Source: Rhodospirillaceae bacterium (GTDB lineage Bacteria; Pseudomonadota; Alphaproteobacteria; SMXQ01). Taken from it: a stretch of 46,429 nucleotides of DNA. The stretch lies in NCBI GenBank assembly GCA_947474495.1, contig CANJIM010000017.1, positions 1 to 46,429 of the forward strand, given 5' to 3'. Positions 1 to 8,229 of the stretch are shown here, in pieces. The number at the start of each line of letters is the position of its first letter. Positions within the stretch are counted from its first letter, which is position 1. Under the pieces are notes generated by a model. That model ran no database searches. It had not been told where the DNA came from and saw nothing but the letters and a program-made list of their open reading frames with translations. A program made the position numbers and the translations under genes.

Positions 1-59
1 GCCTTGCCCTGCGGATCGAGGACGCCGGTCTTCAGGGTAACGTGGACTTTGGCCTTCAT
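1..59 (-). CDS. purS: PurS, FGAM synthase small subunit (N-terminal fragment)
   Basis: Only the first 19 codons and part of the next are inside the window. The start ATG is at 59-57 on the minus strand and the reading begins MKAKVHVTLKTGVLDPQGK, the typical opening of PurS, the small structural subunit of the PurSQL formylglycinamidine ribonucleotide synthase (purine synthesis). It follows purC by 48 bp on the same strand, the usual purC-purS-purQ-purL order, so it is probably co-transcribed. The rest lies beyond the left edge. Confidence 0.85.
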   Translation of the reverse strand, partial: MKAKVHVTLKTGVLDPQGK

Positions 60-107
60 GGGACTTTCGCAGAAACGAGAGGGGAACGACGGATTATTGG
101 CCCGACC

Positions 108-872
108 TTATTGAATCGTCTTGGGGCCCTTGTAGTCGGCCTGGCCGCCTTCCGGGAGGATGCCGAGACGGCGCGCCACTTCCTGGTAGGCTTCCTCGAT
201 CTTGCCGAGGTCGCGGCGGAAGCGGTCCTTGTCCATCTTCTCGTTGGTGCTGGCGTCCCACAGACGGCAATTGTCCGGGCTGATCTCGTCGGCGAGCACG
301 ATGCGGACTTCCTCATTGTCGTAGAGGCGGCCGAATTCGAGCTTGAAGTCCACCAAACGGATGCCGATGCCGAGGAACAGGCCGATCAGGAAGTCGTTGA
401 TGCGCAGCGACATGTTGAGAATGTCGTCGATCTCGGGCGTCGCCGCCCAGCCGAACGCGGTGATGTGCTCTTCCGAGACCATCGGGTCGTTCAGCTCGTC
501 CTTCTTATAATAATACTCGACGATCGAACGCGGCAGCGCGGTGCCCTCGGGGATTCCGAGACGCTGCGAGATCGAGCCGGCGGCGATGTTGCGCACGACC
601 ACTTCGATCGGGATGATCTCGACCTCGCGGATGAGCTGCTCGCGCATGTTGAGGCGGCGCACGAAATGCGTCGGGATGCCGATGTCGTGCAAGCGCAGCA
701 TCAGATGCTCGGAGATGCGGTTGTTCAGCACCCCCTTGCCGGTGATGGTGCCCTTCTTCTTGTTGTTGAAGGCGGTGGCATCATCTTTGAAATACTGAAC
801 GAGAGTGCCGGGCTCGGGTCCTTCGAACAGAACCTTCGCTTTGCCTTCGTAGATTTGCTTGCGGCGGGCCAA
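108..872 (-). CDS. purC: SAICAR synthetase PurC
   Basis: Phosphoribosylaminoimidazole-succinocarboxamide synthase joins CAIR and aspartate with ATP in purine synthesis, in the cytoplasm. Visible motifs are the N-terminal [11 protein letters not shown] nucleotide loop (residues 8-18), [12 protein letters not shown] (30-41), LVDFKLEFG (173-181) and [12 protein letters not shown] (195-206). I chose the TTG at 872 because it follows GAGGATCA and gives 254 residues beginning [11 protein letters not shown], the standard family start and length. An upstream ATG at 914 in the same frame would add 14 atypical residues. Stop is TAA. Upstream of purS in the same direction. Confidence 0.93.
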   Translation of the reverse strand: MARRKQIYEGKAKVLFEGPEPGTLVQYFKDDATAFNNKKKGTITGKGVLNNRISEHLMLRLHDIGIPTHFVRRLNMREQLIREVEIIPIEVVVRNIAAGSISQRLGIPEGTALPRSIVEYYYKKDELNDPMVSEEHITAFGWAATPEIDDILNMSLRINDFLIGLFLGIGIRLVDFKLEFGRLYDNEEVRIVLADEISPDNCRLWDASTNEKMDKDRFRRDLGKIEEAYQEVARRLGILPEGGQADYKGPKTIQ

Positions 873-1031
873 GTGATCCTCACTGTGCGGGCGGGCGCCG
901 GGGAGGGCCGTCAAGATGACGGGCTGGCGCCGCGAGGAAGCCGCAACATATAGGACTCCCCGGGGCCCCGCAACGCCGCCGGCCCGCTGTGGATAACCTT
1001 GCGGAAAAGCCTGGAAATCCTGGCGAAACGC

Positions 1032-1778
1032 CTAAAGTTTGACCCGTTCGTAGGCCGCTTCGTCGGGCCGCCCGCCAGCGAACAGCCAGATCGGCGCTTT
1101 CGGCGGATTTTGCAGCTTGGGCAGGGCGATCAGCGACGAGGACACCGTGCCGTAGGCAGTGTCGGTGACGATGTTGAGCGCGCCGCGCGGCCCGGCGTCC
1201 GGCGCATGGCCGCGCTGGCCCATCAGGACCGGCCAATCGCCCCACTCCCCGGTCGCGGGGTCGGGCGGGCGGGCGGCCTGAAAGCGCGGCAGGTAATCGC
1301 GGATGCGCGGGCTTGTCATATCGTTGAGATCGTTGGCGGTGATCATCGACAGGCCTTCTGCAATTTTATGACCGCGGATGGTCGAACCGTCGCTGCGCAG
1401 CCAAAAGGCGTCGCGGTCGTCGGCGATCACCAGGTTGAACGGCCGGTAGGCGGCGGGATCGAGCTGGACGAGAGAGGCCGCCGCCATGTCGGCGTCGGCA
1501 TGGTCGAGCGCGTCGAGCACCAGTTCGCCGCGCGAGCGCTTGCCGGCGGCCGGGCCTAGGCTGCCGGGGCGGTTGAGAATGCCCGCGACCAGGCCGTGAT
1601 CATTGAGGCCGAGCCAGCTGCCGCCGGCGGTCTCGTCCAATCCGGCGACGACCTCGGGCCGGTCGTCCCAGTGGCGGGCGGGGGCTTTCCACGGGCGCGT
1701 GCCCATTTCGTCGCGGTTGGCGGCGAGCAGCAGCGGCCAGTCATGGCCCGGGCGGCGCAGAATCACGAGCGTGCACAT
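1032..1778 (-). CDS. NRDE family (TANGO2-like) protein
   Basis: The protein starts MCTLVIL and carries the diagnostic NRDE motif at residues 21-24, followed by a GGSWLGLN segment. These are the hallmarks of the NRDE/TANGO2 family, whose exact biochemical role in bacteria is unsettled. Cys2 would become N-terminal after Met removal, as in Ntn hydrolase-like folds (inference). I chose ATG 1778 over an in-frame start 210 bases upstream because the family begins MC. Length is 248 aa, normal for the family. The natural stop is TAG, which matters for judging the premature TAG codons elsewhere in this window. Confidence 0.85.
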   Translation of the reverse strand: MCTLVILRRPGHDWPLLLAANRDEMGTRPWKAPARHWDDRPEVVAGLDETAGGSWLGLNDHGLVAGILNRPGSLGPAAGKRSRGELVLDALDHADADMAAASLVQLDPAAYRPFNLVIADDRDAFWLRSDGSTIRGHKIAEGLSMITANDLNDMTSPRIRDYLPRFQAARPPDPATGEWGDWPVLMGQRGHAPDAGPRGALNIVTDTAYGTVSSSLIALPKLQNPPKAPIWLFAGGRPDEAAYERVKL

Positions 1779-1905
1779 GACAAGTTCGATAGCACCGCCA
1801 TCCTTTCTTGCCAATCGCGCGCTGGCGCGCCCGGCCTTGCCAATGCCGCGCAGAATTGCGCCCGGGCCCGCACGGCAGCGGTTGCCAATCGAGGTCCGGC
1901 ACACT

Positions 1906-2021
1906 ATGTCTCTGGTGCCATTTACTGAGGAGGAGCGCCCGATGTCTGGGTTCGACTGCGGCTGCTCTACGCGATCAACGAGGATCATCTGGCGTTGTCG
2001 CGCATGCGTCTGGGGTCATGA
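1906..2021 (+). pseudogene. possible frameshifted 38-residue small gene
   Basis: A short frame opens at ATG 1906 (MSLVPFTEEERP). If one base is restored near 1940 it continues as DVWVRLRLLYAINEDHLAL and stops at TGA 2019-2021. Both halves have protein-like composition while the unshifted continuation is Cys/Arg-rich. No homolog is recognised. This is weak evidence and may be chance. Confidence 0.18.
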
Positions 2022-2049
2022 CGGAATCATAAATAGGGAAGTTGATAAG

Positions 2050-2166
2050 ATGACGTTGCGAGAGAGTGATGCCTCTTTAGGTTTAGGTCTTGGGTTTCTT
2101 GGAATGTTCTTGGGCTTGTTCTGGCTGATCGCCGGGTTGATTTTAGGTTATCTGCTTTGGGGCTAA
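2050..2166 (+). CDS. small single-pass membrane protein (38 aa)
   Basis: A 38-residue frame with a short charged head (MTLRESDAS) and one long hydrophobic helix (LGFLGMFLGLFWLIAGLILG) ending YLLWG. It has an AGGGA about 10 bases before the ATG. The same frame is open upstream to an ATG at 1942 with a strong GAGGAGGAG, which would give 74 aa, but those extra residues are Cys/Arg-rich and not convincing. Local composition is more AT-rich than neighbouring genes. I recognise no family. A similar but broken small membrane frame lies just downstream at 2205-2296. Confidence 0.38.
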   Translation: MTLRESDASLGLGLGFLGMFLGLFWLIAGLILGYLLWG

Positions 2167-2204
2167 CGGACTTCGCTCGCGGAAGATGCAAACAGGCTCC
2201 TAAC

Positions 2205-2296
2205 ATGGATAAAGATGGAAAGGATGCTGCCGGCGTGACGATCGGCGTGGCGATGCTACCATTGGAATTTTAATAGGCTGGCTGGTGTGGGCTTAG
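2205..2296 (+). pseudogene. possible frameshifted small membrane protein
   Basis: ATG 2205 opens MDKDGKDAAGVTIGVA and then ends early at TAA. Restoring one base near 2254 joins it to ATIGILIGWLVWA ending at TAG 2294-2296. That would make a charged head plus one membrane helix, much like the gene at 2050-2166. The single-base gap suggests a recent frameshift or a sequencing error. No family is recognised. Confidence 0.25.
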
Positions 2297-2359
2297 CCTG
2301 TGCCCTGACGGCGCGCGAGCAGCTCGTCAAAGAGGCGTAAATCGCGCCCCAGACATGCG

Positions 2360-2390
2360 AAAAGGCCGCCCGTTCGGGGCGGCCTTTTTA
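2360..2390. terminator. bidirectional rho-independent terminator
   Basis: A 10-bp stem AAGGCCGCCC / GGGCGGCCTT closes on a short GTTCG loop and is followed by TTTTT on the plus strand and TTTT on the minus strand. It lies 20 bases after the purB stop (minus strand) and would also end plus-strand transcripts from the small membrane genes. Confidence 0.8.
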
Positions 2391-2409
2391 TTGGCGCGGG
2401 CCACGGCGC

Positions 2410-3744
2410 TTACTTGCGGGCGGCGGGCTTCTTCGCCTTGGCGGCTTTGCTTTTGCCGAACACCCGCTTGAAGATCGTGTCGACATGCTTGGTGTGATAG
2501 CCGAGGTCGAACAGCGCCGATAGCTCCTTGCGCGACAGATATTTCGTCACGTCTTTGTCGGCGGCGAGCAGCTCGAGGAAGCTGACGCGCTTCTCCCACA
2601 CCTGCATGGCGTTGCGCTGCACCAGTTTGTAGGAATCCTCGCGCGAGGCGCCCTTCTGCGTCAACGCCAGAAGCACGCGCTGCGAATGGACGAGGCCGCC
2701 CAGCATGTCGAGGTTCTTCTGCATGGCGTCGGGGTAGACGAGCAGCTTGTCGATCATGCCGGTCAGGCGGGCGAGGGCGAAATCCAGCGTCACCGTCGCG
2801 TCGGGGCCGATCATGCGTTCGACCGACGAGTGCGAGATGTCACGCTCGTGCCACAGGGCGACGTTTTCCATCGCCGGGATGACCATGCCGCGCACCAGGC
2901 GGGCGAGGCCGGTGACGTTCTCCGACAGCACCGGATTGCGCTTGTGCGGCATCGCCGACGAGCCCTTCTGGCCCGGCGAGAAGAACTCTTCGGCTTCGCG
3001 CACTTCGGTGCGCTGCAGATGGCGGATCTCGGTGGCGAGGCGCTCGCAGGAGGAGGCGACGACGCCGAGCACGGCGAAGAACATGGCATGGCGGTCGCGC
3101 GGGATGACCTGGGTCGAATGGGGCTCGACGGCGAGGCCGAGCTTGCCGGCGACGTATTTTTCGACGAAGGGATCGATGTGGGCGAAGGTGCCGACGGCGC
3201 CGGAAATCGCGCAGGTGGCGATTTCCTGCTTGGCAGCGACGAGGCGGGCGCGGGCGCGGTCGAACTCGGCGTAGAAGCCGGCGAGCTTGAGGCCGAAGGT
3301 GACCGGCTCGGCATGGATGCCGTGGCTGCGGCCCATGGCCGGCACCATCTTCAATTCGCGGGCGCGGCGCTCAAGCACGGCGAGCAGCTTGTCGACGTCG
3401 GCGATCAGGATATCGGCGGCACGCGACAGCTGCACCGCGAGGCAGGTGTCGAGCACGTCCGACGAGGTCATGCCCTGGTGGACGAAGCGCGCCTCGGGGC
3501 CGATATGCTCGGCGAGATTGGTCAGGAAGGCGATGACGTCATGCTTGGTCTCGCGCTCGATCTCGTCGATGCGATCGACTTCGAACTTGCCGCGCTTCCA
3601 CACCGCCTTGGCGGCGGACTTGGGAATCACGCCAAGGATGGCCTGGGCGTCGCAGGCGTGCGCCTCGATCTCGAACCAGATCTGGAAGCGGGTTTCGGGC
3701 GCCCAAATGGCGGCCATCTCGGGGCGGGAATAACGCGGGATCAT
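2410..3744 (-). CDS. purB: adenylosuccinate lyase PurB
   Basis: Cleaves SAICAR and adenylosuccinate, releasing fumarate, in purine synthesis. The sequence shows the fumarase/aspartase superfamily layout: TSSDVLDT (93-100), the GRSHGIHAEP catalytic-His region (138-147, His141) and the signature loop GSSAMPHKRNP (261-271). Length 444 aa is normal, with a Lys/Ala-rich C-terminal tail (KSKAAKAKKPAARK). It stands alone on the minus strand between two stem-loops, so it is probably its own transcription unit. A long open frame on the opposite strand here is a codon-bias mirror. Confidence 0.95.
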   Translation of the reverse strand: MIPRYSRPEMAAIWAPETRFQIWFEIEAHACDAQAILGVIPKSAAKAVWKRGKFEVDRIDEIERETKHDVIAFLTNLAEHIGPEARFVHQGMTSSDVLDTCLAVQLSRAADILIADVDKLLAVLERRARELKMVPAMGRSHGIHAEPVTFGLKLAGFYAEFDRARARLVAAKQEIATCAISGAVGTFAHIDPFVEKYVAGKLGLAVEPHSTQVIPRDRHAMFFAVLGVVASSCERLATEIRHLQRTEVREAEEFFSPGQKGSSAMPHKRNPVLSENVTGLARLVRGMVIPAMENVALWHERDISHSSVERMIGPDATVTLDFALARLTGMIDKLLVYPDAMQKNLDMLGGLVHSQRVLLALTQKGASREDSYKLVQRNAMQVWEKRVSFLELLAADKDVTKYLSRKELSALFDLGYHTKHVDTIFKRVFGKSKAAKAKKPAARK

Positions 3745-3819
3745 GGGATATCTCGGCTGTCGAAAAAAATGGGCCCTACGTATAGCGGTCCGGCATTCGG
3801 CAGGCGAATCTCAAATGCA

Positions 3820-3844
3820 AACCGGCGCCGTTTCGGCGCCGGTT
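3820..3844 (-). terminator. strong stem-loop after the EF-hand gene
   Basis: Perfect 11-bp inverted repeat AACCGGCGCCG / CGGCGCCGGTT around a TTT loop, 18 bases downstream of the minus-strand stop at 3863. The T-run after it is only three bases, so termination is likely but may be incomplete. It insulates purB from the EF-hand/lipoprotein pair. Confidence 0.6.
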
Positions 3845-3862
3845 ATCAAAGTCGTTAAAAGC

Positions 3863-4522
3863 TTACGGCAGCGGCTGGACTTGGGGGCGCGGCGCGGACG
3901 GGGCGGGCAGCGGGCTGCCGGCGGGGCGCGGCGTCATCAGCACTTCGGCCATTTTCTGCAGCGGCCCGAGGCGGCTGGCGAAACGCTGGCGGTTGACCGA
4001 TTTCTCGTCGGCGAGCACGACCCCGAGCGGGCGCTGGTCGAGCGTCACGTCGGCGAGCAATTCGGCCTTGGTCAGCTTGCCGTCGCCGTTGACGTCGTAG
4101 CTGGCGAACAGATTGTTGATGCCGACGCTATTGCTGGCCCACAGGCCCATGTTGAAATTGGCGCGTTCGCGCGCCGTCAGCGTGTCGCCCTTCCAGGCAT
4201 TCCAGGCGACGATCTGGTCGCGGATGGTTTCCACTTCGGCGAGCGAGAGGGTGCCGTTCTTGTCGCGATCGGCATAGGCCCAGCCGAGATCGACGCAGCG
4301 CCCCGAGGCTTCCGTCTGGCACGGCGCGGCCGAGGCGCGGACGAATTTTTCCAGCGCCAGGGCGCCCGGCGTCGGTTCGACCGGCGGCTTGGGCTGCGGT
4401 GCGACGCGGGCCGGCGGCGCGGCCTGGGCGTACTGCTGCGAAGCGTTTTGCGCCAGCGCCGGATTGGCGTCGAGCGCCAGCGCGAGGAAAAGCGCGGCGA
4501 GGCTGGTGGAGGTTGTCATCAT
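3863..4522 (-). CDS. secreted EF-hand calcium-binding protein
   Basis: The 219-residue product has an N-terminal signal peptide (hydrophobic residues 7-18, likely cleaved after ALA at 24), a Pro/Ala-rich linker (about 32-54) and two EF-hand loops: DRDKNGTLSLAE (85-96) and DVNGDGKLTKAE (143-154). Both keep the acidic residues at positions 1, 3 and 12, so calcium binding in the periplasm is likely. The function beyond that is unknown. The start ATG at 4522 follows GAGGCGCCCC. It lies 10 bases after the lipoprotein gene in the same direction, so the two are probably co-transcribed. Confidence 0.75.
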   Translation of the reverse strand: MMTTSTSLAALFLALALDANPALAQNASQQYAQAAPPARVAPQPKPPVEPTPGALALEKFVRASAAPCQTEASGRCVDLGWAYADRDKNGTLSLAEVETIRDQIVAWNAWKGDTLTARERANFNMGLWASNSVGINNLFASYDVNGDGKLTKAELLADVTLDQRPLGVVLADEKSVNRQRFASRLGPLQKMAEVLMTPRPAGSPLPAPSAPRPQVQPLP

Positions 4523-4532
4523 GGGGCGCCTC

Positions 4533-5117
4533 TTACTTTGTCAAAACGGGTTGATCGGCCCCGGGGTAGGTTAGGCGCAGGCGGTTGATGGCCTCGTCGG
4601 CGATGAAGAAATCCTCGCCGGGACGCCGCCCGAATTCCACCATCAGCGTCGTCTGCGCGCGCAGCCATACCGAGGTGTCCGGCCAGGGCGGACCAAAGTC
4701 CGGTCCGTAATAGGGCCGGCCCGGCGGGCCGCGGCGGTTGGCGTAGTAGGGATAGGAATCGTAGGTGCTGCGCTGCACGTCGACGTCGTTGTCGCGCCGC
4801 GTGACGCGGAATTCCTTCTGGCCGTTGGCGAGTGTGAGCGCGGCGGCGCGCCAGATCGCCATGTCGTTGCTCAATGTCAGCAGCGCCTGACGACGCTCTT
4901 CGACGGCATTGCGCGAATCGACCGACGAGCGCTGCGGCGAGACGTAAGTCACCTTGAAGGCGGCATCGGCGATCTTCTGCTCGCTGTAGCCGAACGTGCC
5001 GGTGACGGCTTGCGGCGAATAGAGCGGGTAGCTCGGACCGCTGGCGCAGGCGGCAAGCAACAGGCCGGCGGCGGCGACGAGTCCGATGGTGAAGGGGAAG
5101 CGTAGGCGTGCATGCAT
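4533..5117 (-). CDS. outer-membrane or periplasmic lipoprotein, CC0125/CC1285-like
   Basis: A 194-residue protein with a lipoprotein signal: hydrophobic core followed by lipobox LAAC (21-24), Cys24 being the predicted lipidation site. The mature part has a FGYSEQKIADAAFKVTY segment and a middle region rich in Tyr, Pro and Gly. The overall look matches the alphaproteobacterial CC0125/CC1285 lipoprotein family, function unknown. ATG 5117 is chosen because GGAGGA lies 7 bases before it and the signal peptide starts there. Upstream in-frame starts lack both. First gene of a likely two-gene unit with the EF-hand protein. Confidence 0.72.
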   Translation of the reverse strand: MHARLRFPFTIGLVAAAGLLLAACASGPSYPLYSPQAVTGTFGYSEQKIADAAFKVTYVSPQRSSVDSRNAVEERRQALLTLSNDMAIWRAAALTLANGQKEFRVTRRDNDVDVQRSTYDSYPYYANRRGPPGRPYYGPDFGPPWPDTSVWLRAQTTLMVEFGRRPGEDFFIADEAINRLRLTYPGADQPVLTK

Positions 5118-5252
5118 GATGGGGTCCTCCGGCAGACCATAGTCCATCATTGAATCATGGCGCAAGAAAGGCACTTTTTCAGGCCGCGCGCTGCATGACC
5201 GATCCGTTCCGTGGTGCATTCTATTGCAACGCAGAGGCCGGCGCTTGGTTCC

Positions 5253-5822
5253 TCAACTGCCGGGTTTAGGCGCCGGGATGACGGCGGTGCTGTTGTAACC
5301 GGCCAGGTCGCTGAACGATATGCGCACCCGCCACTGGTCGGCGCTGGCGCGATAGGCCGCCGGATTGGCGAGCGGGATGCGCGCCGTGGTGCGCGCTTCG
5401 CTGCCGATCGGATCGGCGCGGCCGCCGCGGCCGAGCGGAATGTCGAACAGCACGCCGACATTGCCCATGCCGCTGCTGCCGCCGGAACCGCCGACCCCGA
5501 CGCCGAGACCGCCGTCGTTATAGCGTCCGCCCGGCGCGATGCGCTCGCGGGTGATATCGCTCGTCAGGGTGCTGCGCCCGTCGGGCGAAATCAGTTCCAC
5601 CTTCTCGACGCGATAGGCGTTGTTGCGGTCCTGCACTTCGACCACAACGACGTCGCCGGACAGCGAGGCCCGCCAATGGACGGAGGGGCCGGCATCGGCC
5701 GCCGGGCCGCCGGCGCGTGAGGCTTCCTGCGGCGTGACGCTGCCGCTCTGGCGGTCGGCGCAGGCGGCGAGCAAGGCGAGCAGGGCGAGGGCGGCGAAGC
5801 GAAGCGGGGCGGAGCGAGACAT
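5253..5822 (-). CDS. lipoprotein of unknown function
   Basis: A 189-residue protein with a signal peptide ending in lipobox LLAAC (17-21). The mature part has a beta-rich segment (VVVVEVQDRNNAYRVEKVEL, 58-77), a very Gly-rich stretch (about 104-123) and a C-terminal RVRISFSDLAGYNS segment. I recognise no named family. It is transcribed divergently from alkB, separated by about 180 bp. The start ATG 5822 has no strong ribosome-binding site but is the only one that gives a signal peptide. Stop is TGA. Confidence 0.65.
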   Translation of the reverse strand: MSRSAPLRFAALALLALLAACADRQSGSVTPQEASRAGGPAADAGPSVHWRASLSGDVVVVEVQDRNNAYRVEKVELISPDGRSTLTSDITRERIAPGGRYNDGGLGVGVGGSGGSSGMGNVGVLFDIPLGRGGRADPIGSEARTTARIPLANPAAYRASADQWRVRISFSDLAGYNSTAVIPAPKPGS

Positions 5823-6006
5823 GCGGGAACCATTGACCGGAGGGATCGATAGAGGACCGGAGGGGATCGGCAGACTATGGAGCAACGCGCCGTTGCGCCA
5901 TAGCTATCCGTTGTGAACGTGCGGGTATTCCGCTTGTCCCGCGGCACAGCCGAAATATGGCGGCCGATCTTGGCGGGCGGGTCCGGCATGACGATATAGT
6001 GCCGGA

Positions 6007-6663
6007 ATGAGCCCAGCGCAGATGAGTCCGGATCTCTTTAGCACCCTGCCGCGCGACGAGACGTTGGGCGAGGACGCGCGCCTGCTCGGCGGCTTCGCCT
6101 TGCCGGTCGTGAATGATGTGCTGACGGCGATTGCGGCGGTGACCGCCGCTGCGCCGTTCCGCCAGATGGTCACGCCGGGCGGCTATCGCATGTCGGTCGC
6201 CATGAGCAATTGCGGCGCCGCCGGCTGGGTCACCGACCGCAAGGGCTATCGCTACGCGCCGGTCGATCCCGACAGCGGCAAGCCCTGGCCGGCGATGCCG
6301 ACAGTCCTGGCCGATCTTGCGCAGCGCGCCGCCGCGGCGGCGGGCTATGCGGATTTCGCCCCCGACGCCTGCCTGATCAATCGCTATGTGGCGGGCGCGC
6401 GCATGGCGCTGCATCAGGACAAGGACGAACGCGACCAGACGCACCCGATCGTCTCGGTCTCCTTGGGCCTGACGGCGACCTTCTTGTTTGGCGGCTTGGC
6501 GCGCGCCGACAAGCCGCAGCGCGTGGCCTTGGCGCATGGCGACGTCGTCGTGTGGGGCGGCGCAACCCGCAGGGTCTTTCATGGCATCGCGCCGCTGAAA
6601 GCGGGAGAGCATCCGCTGGTCGGTGCGCAACGCCTCAACCTGACATTTCGCAAGGCGCTTTAA
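6007..6663 (+). CDS. alkB: AlkB-type DNA/RNA oxidative demethylase
   Basis: An Fe(II)/2-oxoglutarate dioxygenase that repairs N1-methyladenine and N3-methylcytosine. The iron ligands are visible as HQDKD (His136, Asp138) and His192 in VFHGI. The 2-oxoglutarate-binding arginines fit RLNLTFR (209-215), six residues apart as in E. coli AlkB. The substrate-lid region with MSVAMSNCG (62-70) is also present. Length 218 aa matches E. coli AlkB. There is no Ada gene beside it. Its stop overlaps by 4 bp the end of the convergent ybaK gene, so the pair has no room for a separate terminator. Confidence 0.9.
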   Translation: MSPAQMSPDLFSTLPRDETLGEDARLLGGFALPVVNDVLTAIAAVTAAAPFRQMVTPGGYRMSVAMSNCGAAGWVTDRKGYRYAPVDPDSGKPWPAMPTVLADLAQRAAAAAGYADFAPDACLINRYVAGARMALHQDKDERDQTHPIVSVSLGLTATFLFGGLARADKPQRVALAHGDVVVWGGATRRVFHGIAPLKAGEHPLVGAQRLNLTFRKAL

Positions 6664-7133
6664 GCGATCAGCGGCGCGGCGACGGCCTTCAATACGCGCT
6701 GCGCGTCGGTGGGATTCAGCCGCACCTGCAAGCCGCGCTGGCCGCCATTGATATAGACAAGATCTTCGGCGAGCGCGACTTCCTCGATGGCGGTCGGCAC
6801 TTGGCGCTTCTGGCCGAACGGACTGATGCCGCCGACATGATAGCCGGTGACGCGCTCGGCATCGGCCGGCGGCATCATCTCCGCCTTCTTGCCGCCGAAG
6901 GCCGCCGACAGCTTCTTCATCGACACCTCTTTGTCGGACGGCACGACGACGCAGACCGGCTTGCCGTCGACCAATGCCATTAAGGTTTTCAGCACACGAT
7001 GGGGCGCCTCGCCCAAGGCTTCGGCAGCCTGCATCCCGATGCGCTCGGCGCTCGGATCGTAATCATAGTGGTGGACCGTGAAGGCCGCCTTGGCGGCGGT
7101 CAACGCCTGCGTCGCGCGGGTGGTGCTCGCCAT
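6660..7133 (-). CDS. ybaK: YbaK/EbsC family aminoacyl-tRNA deacylase
   Basis: A 157-residue protein of the YbaK family, which hydrolyses mis-charged Cys-tRNA(Pro). Family features seen are VLKTLMALVDG (47-57) with the conserved Lys49, VVVPSDKEVSMKKL, and the GYHVGGISPFGQKRQVP block. ATG 7133 gives the usual length and start. It is the last gene of the sfsA-map-radC-cupin-ybaK run, 34 bp after the cupin gene. Its 3' end overlaps alkB by 4 bp on the opposite strand. Confidence 0.85.
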   Translation of the reverse strand: MASTTRATQALTAAKAAFTVHHYDYDPSAERIGMQAAEALGEAPHRVLKTLMALVDGKPVCVVVPSDKEVSMKKLSAAFGGKKAEMMPPADAERVTGYHVGGISPFGQKRQVPTAIEEVALAEDLVYINGGQRGLQVRLNPTDAQRVLKAVAAPLIA

Positions 7134-7167
7134 GGCGTCAATCCTGGGCCAGTGAATTTTGGGGACG

Positions 7168-7500
7168 TCAATCCACGATGAAAAGCTTGGCGCCGCCGCG
7201 TGTCGAGGAACGATGGGCGGCATCGCCGAAGTCGGAGACTTGGTAGCTCATGCCGGGGGTCAGCGTGAAGCGGCGACCGTCGCGCAGTTCGGTTTCCAGT
7301 TCACCCTCCAGCACATACAGCACATGGCCGCGATCGCACCAATGGTCGGCGAGATAGCCGGCGCTGTATTCGACCATGCGCACGCGCAGGTCACCGACGG
7401 TGAATGTGCGCCACAGGGCCTTGCCGGTCTCGCCGGGATATTCGACGGCGGGAACGGCGCTCCAGTCGGTCGTGGTAAAAGCCAGCGCGGGAATTTTCAT
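7168..7500 (-). CDS. DHCW-motif cupin protein
   Basis: A 110-residue single-domain cupin. It has DHWCDRGH (52-59), the motif that names the 'DHCW motif cupin' family, then VLYVLEGELETELRDG and LTPGMSYQVSDFG forming the second cupin half. The His residues suggest metal binding, but the substrate is unknown. It sits 7 bp downstream of radC in the same operon. Confidence 0.75.
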   Translation of the reverse strand: MKIPALAFTTTDWSAVPAVEYPGETGKALWRTFTVGDLRVRMVEYSAGYLADHWCDRGHVLYVLEGELETELRDGRRFTLTPGMSYQVSDFGDAAHRSSTRGGAKLFIVD

Positions 7501-7507
7501 GCGGTTC

Positions 7508-8206
7508 CTATAGTTTTCCCAGCGCGCGTAGGCTGGCGTGGCCGTGGCGGCCGATGATGAGATGATCGTGCAGCGTGACGCCGAGCGCTTCGGCGGCGGC
7601 CCGCACCTCGCGCGTCATGGCGATGTCGTCGGCGGACGGCGTCGGATCGCCGCTCGGATGGTTGTGCACCAGAATCACCGCGACGGCGCCGAGCTCAAGC
7701 GCGCGTTTGACCACTTCGCGCGGATAGACCGGCGCGTGATTGACGGTGCCCTGGCCCATGCGCTCGTCTTTGATCAATCCGTTCTTCGAATCGAGGAACA
7801 GCACGCGGAATTCTTCCGTCGCGCTATGGGCCAGTTGCGCGCGGCAATGATCGAGCAGGGCCTGATGCGAGCTGATGACGTCGCGCTTCTGGGCATCGGC
7901 TGCGGTGAGGCGCAGGGCGGCGGCGCGCGTCAGCTTCAGCGCCGCGACCACGGTCTCGCCGACGCCGTCGACCTTTTCGAGTTCGGCGGGGTCGGCGGAC
8001 AGCACGCCGGCGAAGCTCTTGAAACGGGCGATCAGGGTTTTCGCCAGCGGCTTGACGTCGCCGCGCGGCAGGGCGAGGCAGAGAAGCAATTCAAGCAGCT
8101 CGTAGTCGGGCATCGCCGCGCCTTCGTCGCGCAGGAAGCGTTCGCGCAGACGCTTGCGATGTCCGAGATGGTGCGGCTTGTCGGGCGCGTCGGCCTTCCC
8201 GCTCAT
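7508..8206 (-). CDS. radC: RadC/JAB-domain protein
   Basis: A 232-residue RadC-family protein. The N-terminal half has a helix-hairpin-helix-like LEKVDGVGETVVAALKL (77-93). The C-terminal half is a JAMM/MPN+ metalloprotease-like fold with HNHPSGDPTPSADD (181-194), giving zinc ligands His181, His183 and Asp194. Its link to recombination is historical; the real activity is unresolved. ATG 8206 is preferred over a TTG at 8227 because it follows a G-rich ribosome site and a normal family opening. Stop is TAG. It lies 23 bp after map in the operon. Confidence 0.88.
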   Translation of the reverse strand: MSGKADAPDKPHHLGHRKRLRERFLRDEGAAMPDYELLELLLCLALPRGDVKPLAKTLIARFKSFAGVLSADPAELEKVDGVGETVVAALKLTRAAALRLTAADAQKRDVISSHQALLDHCRAQLAHSATEEFRVLFLDSKNGLIKDERMGQGTVNHAPVYPREVVKRALELGAVAVILVHNHPSGDPTPSADDIAMTREVRAAAEALGVTLHDHLIIGRHGHASLRALGKL

Positions 8207-8229
8207 GTCGCGCCCCCCGACGCTCAAGC

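Noticed and set aside
1942-2049. N-terminal extension of the small membrane protein from ATG 1942
   Set aside because: Despite a strong GAGGAGGAG, the extra residues are Cys/Arg-rich and unlike a protein domain; the alternative frame over the same bases looks more coding-like.
2686-3858. Long open frame on the plus strand across purB (390 codons)
   Set aside because: It mirrors purB on the other strand, lacks any protein-like motif and reflects GC-rich codon bias. Similar mirrors over the GGDEF/EAL gene, the LigB-like gene and the FlgB-CckA frame were also set aside.
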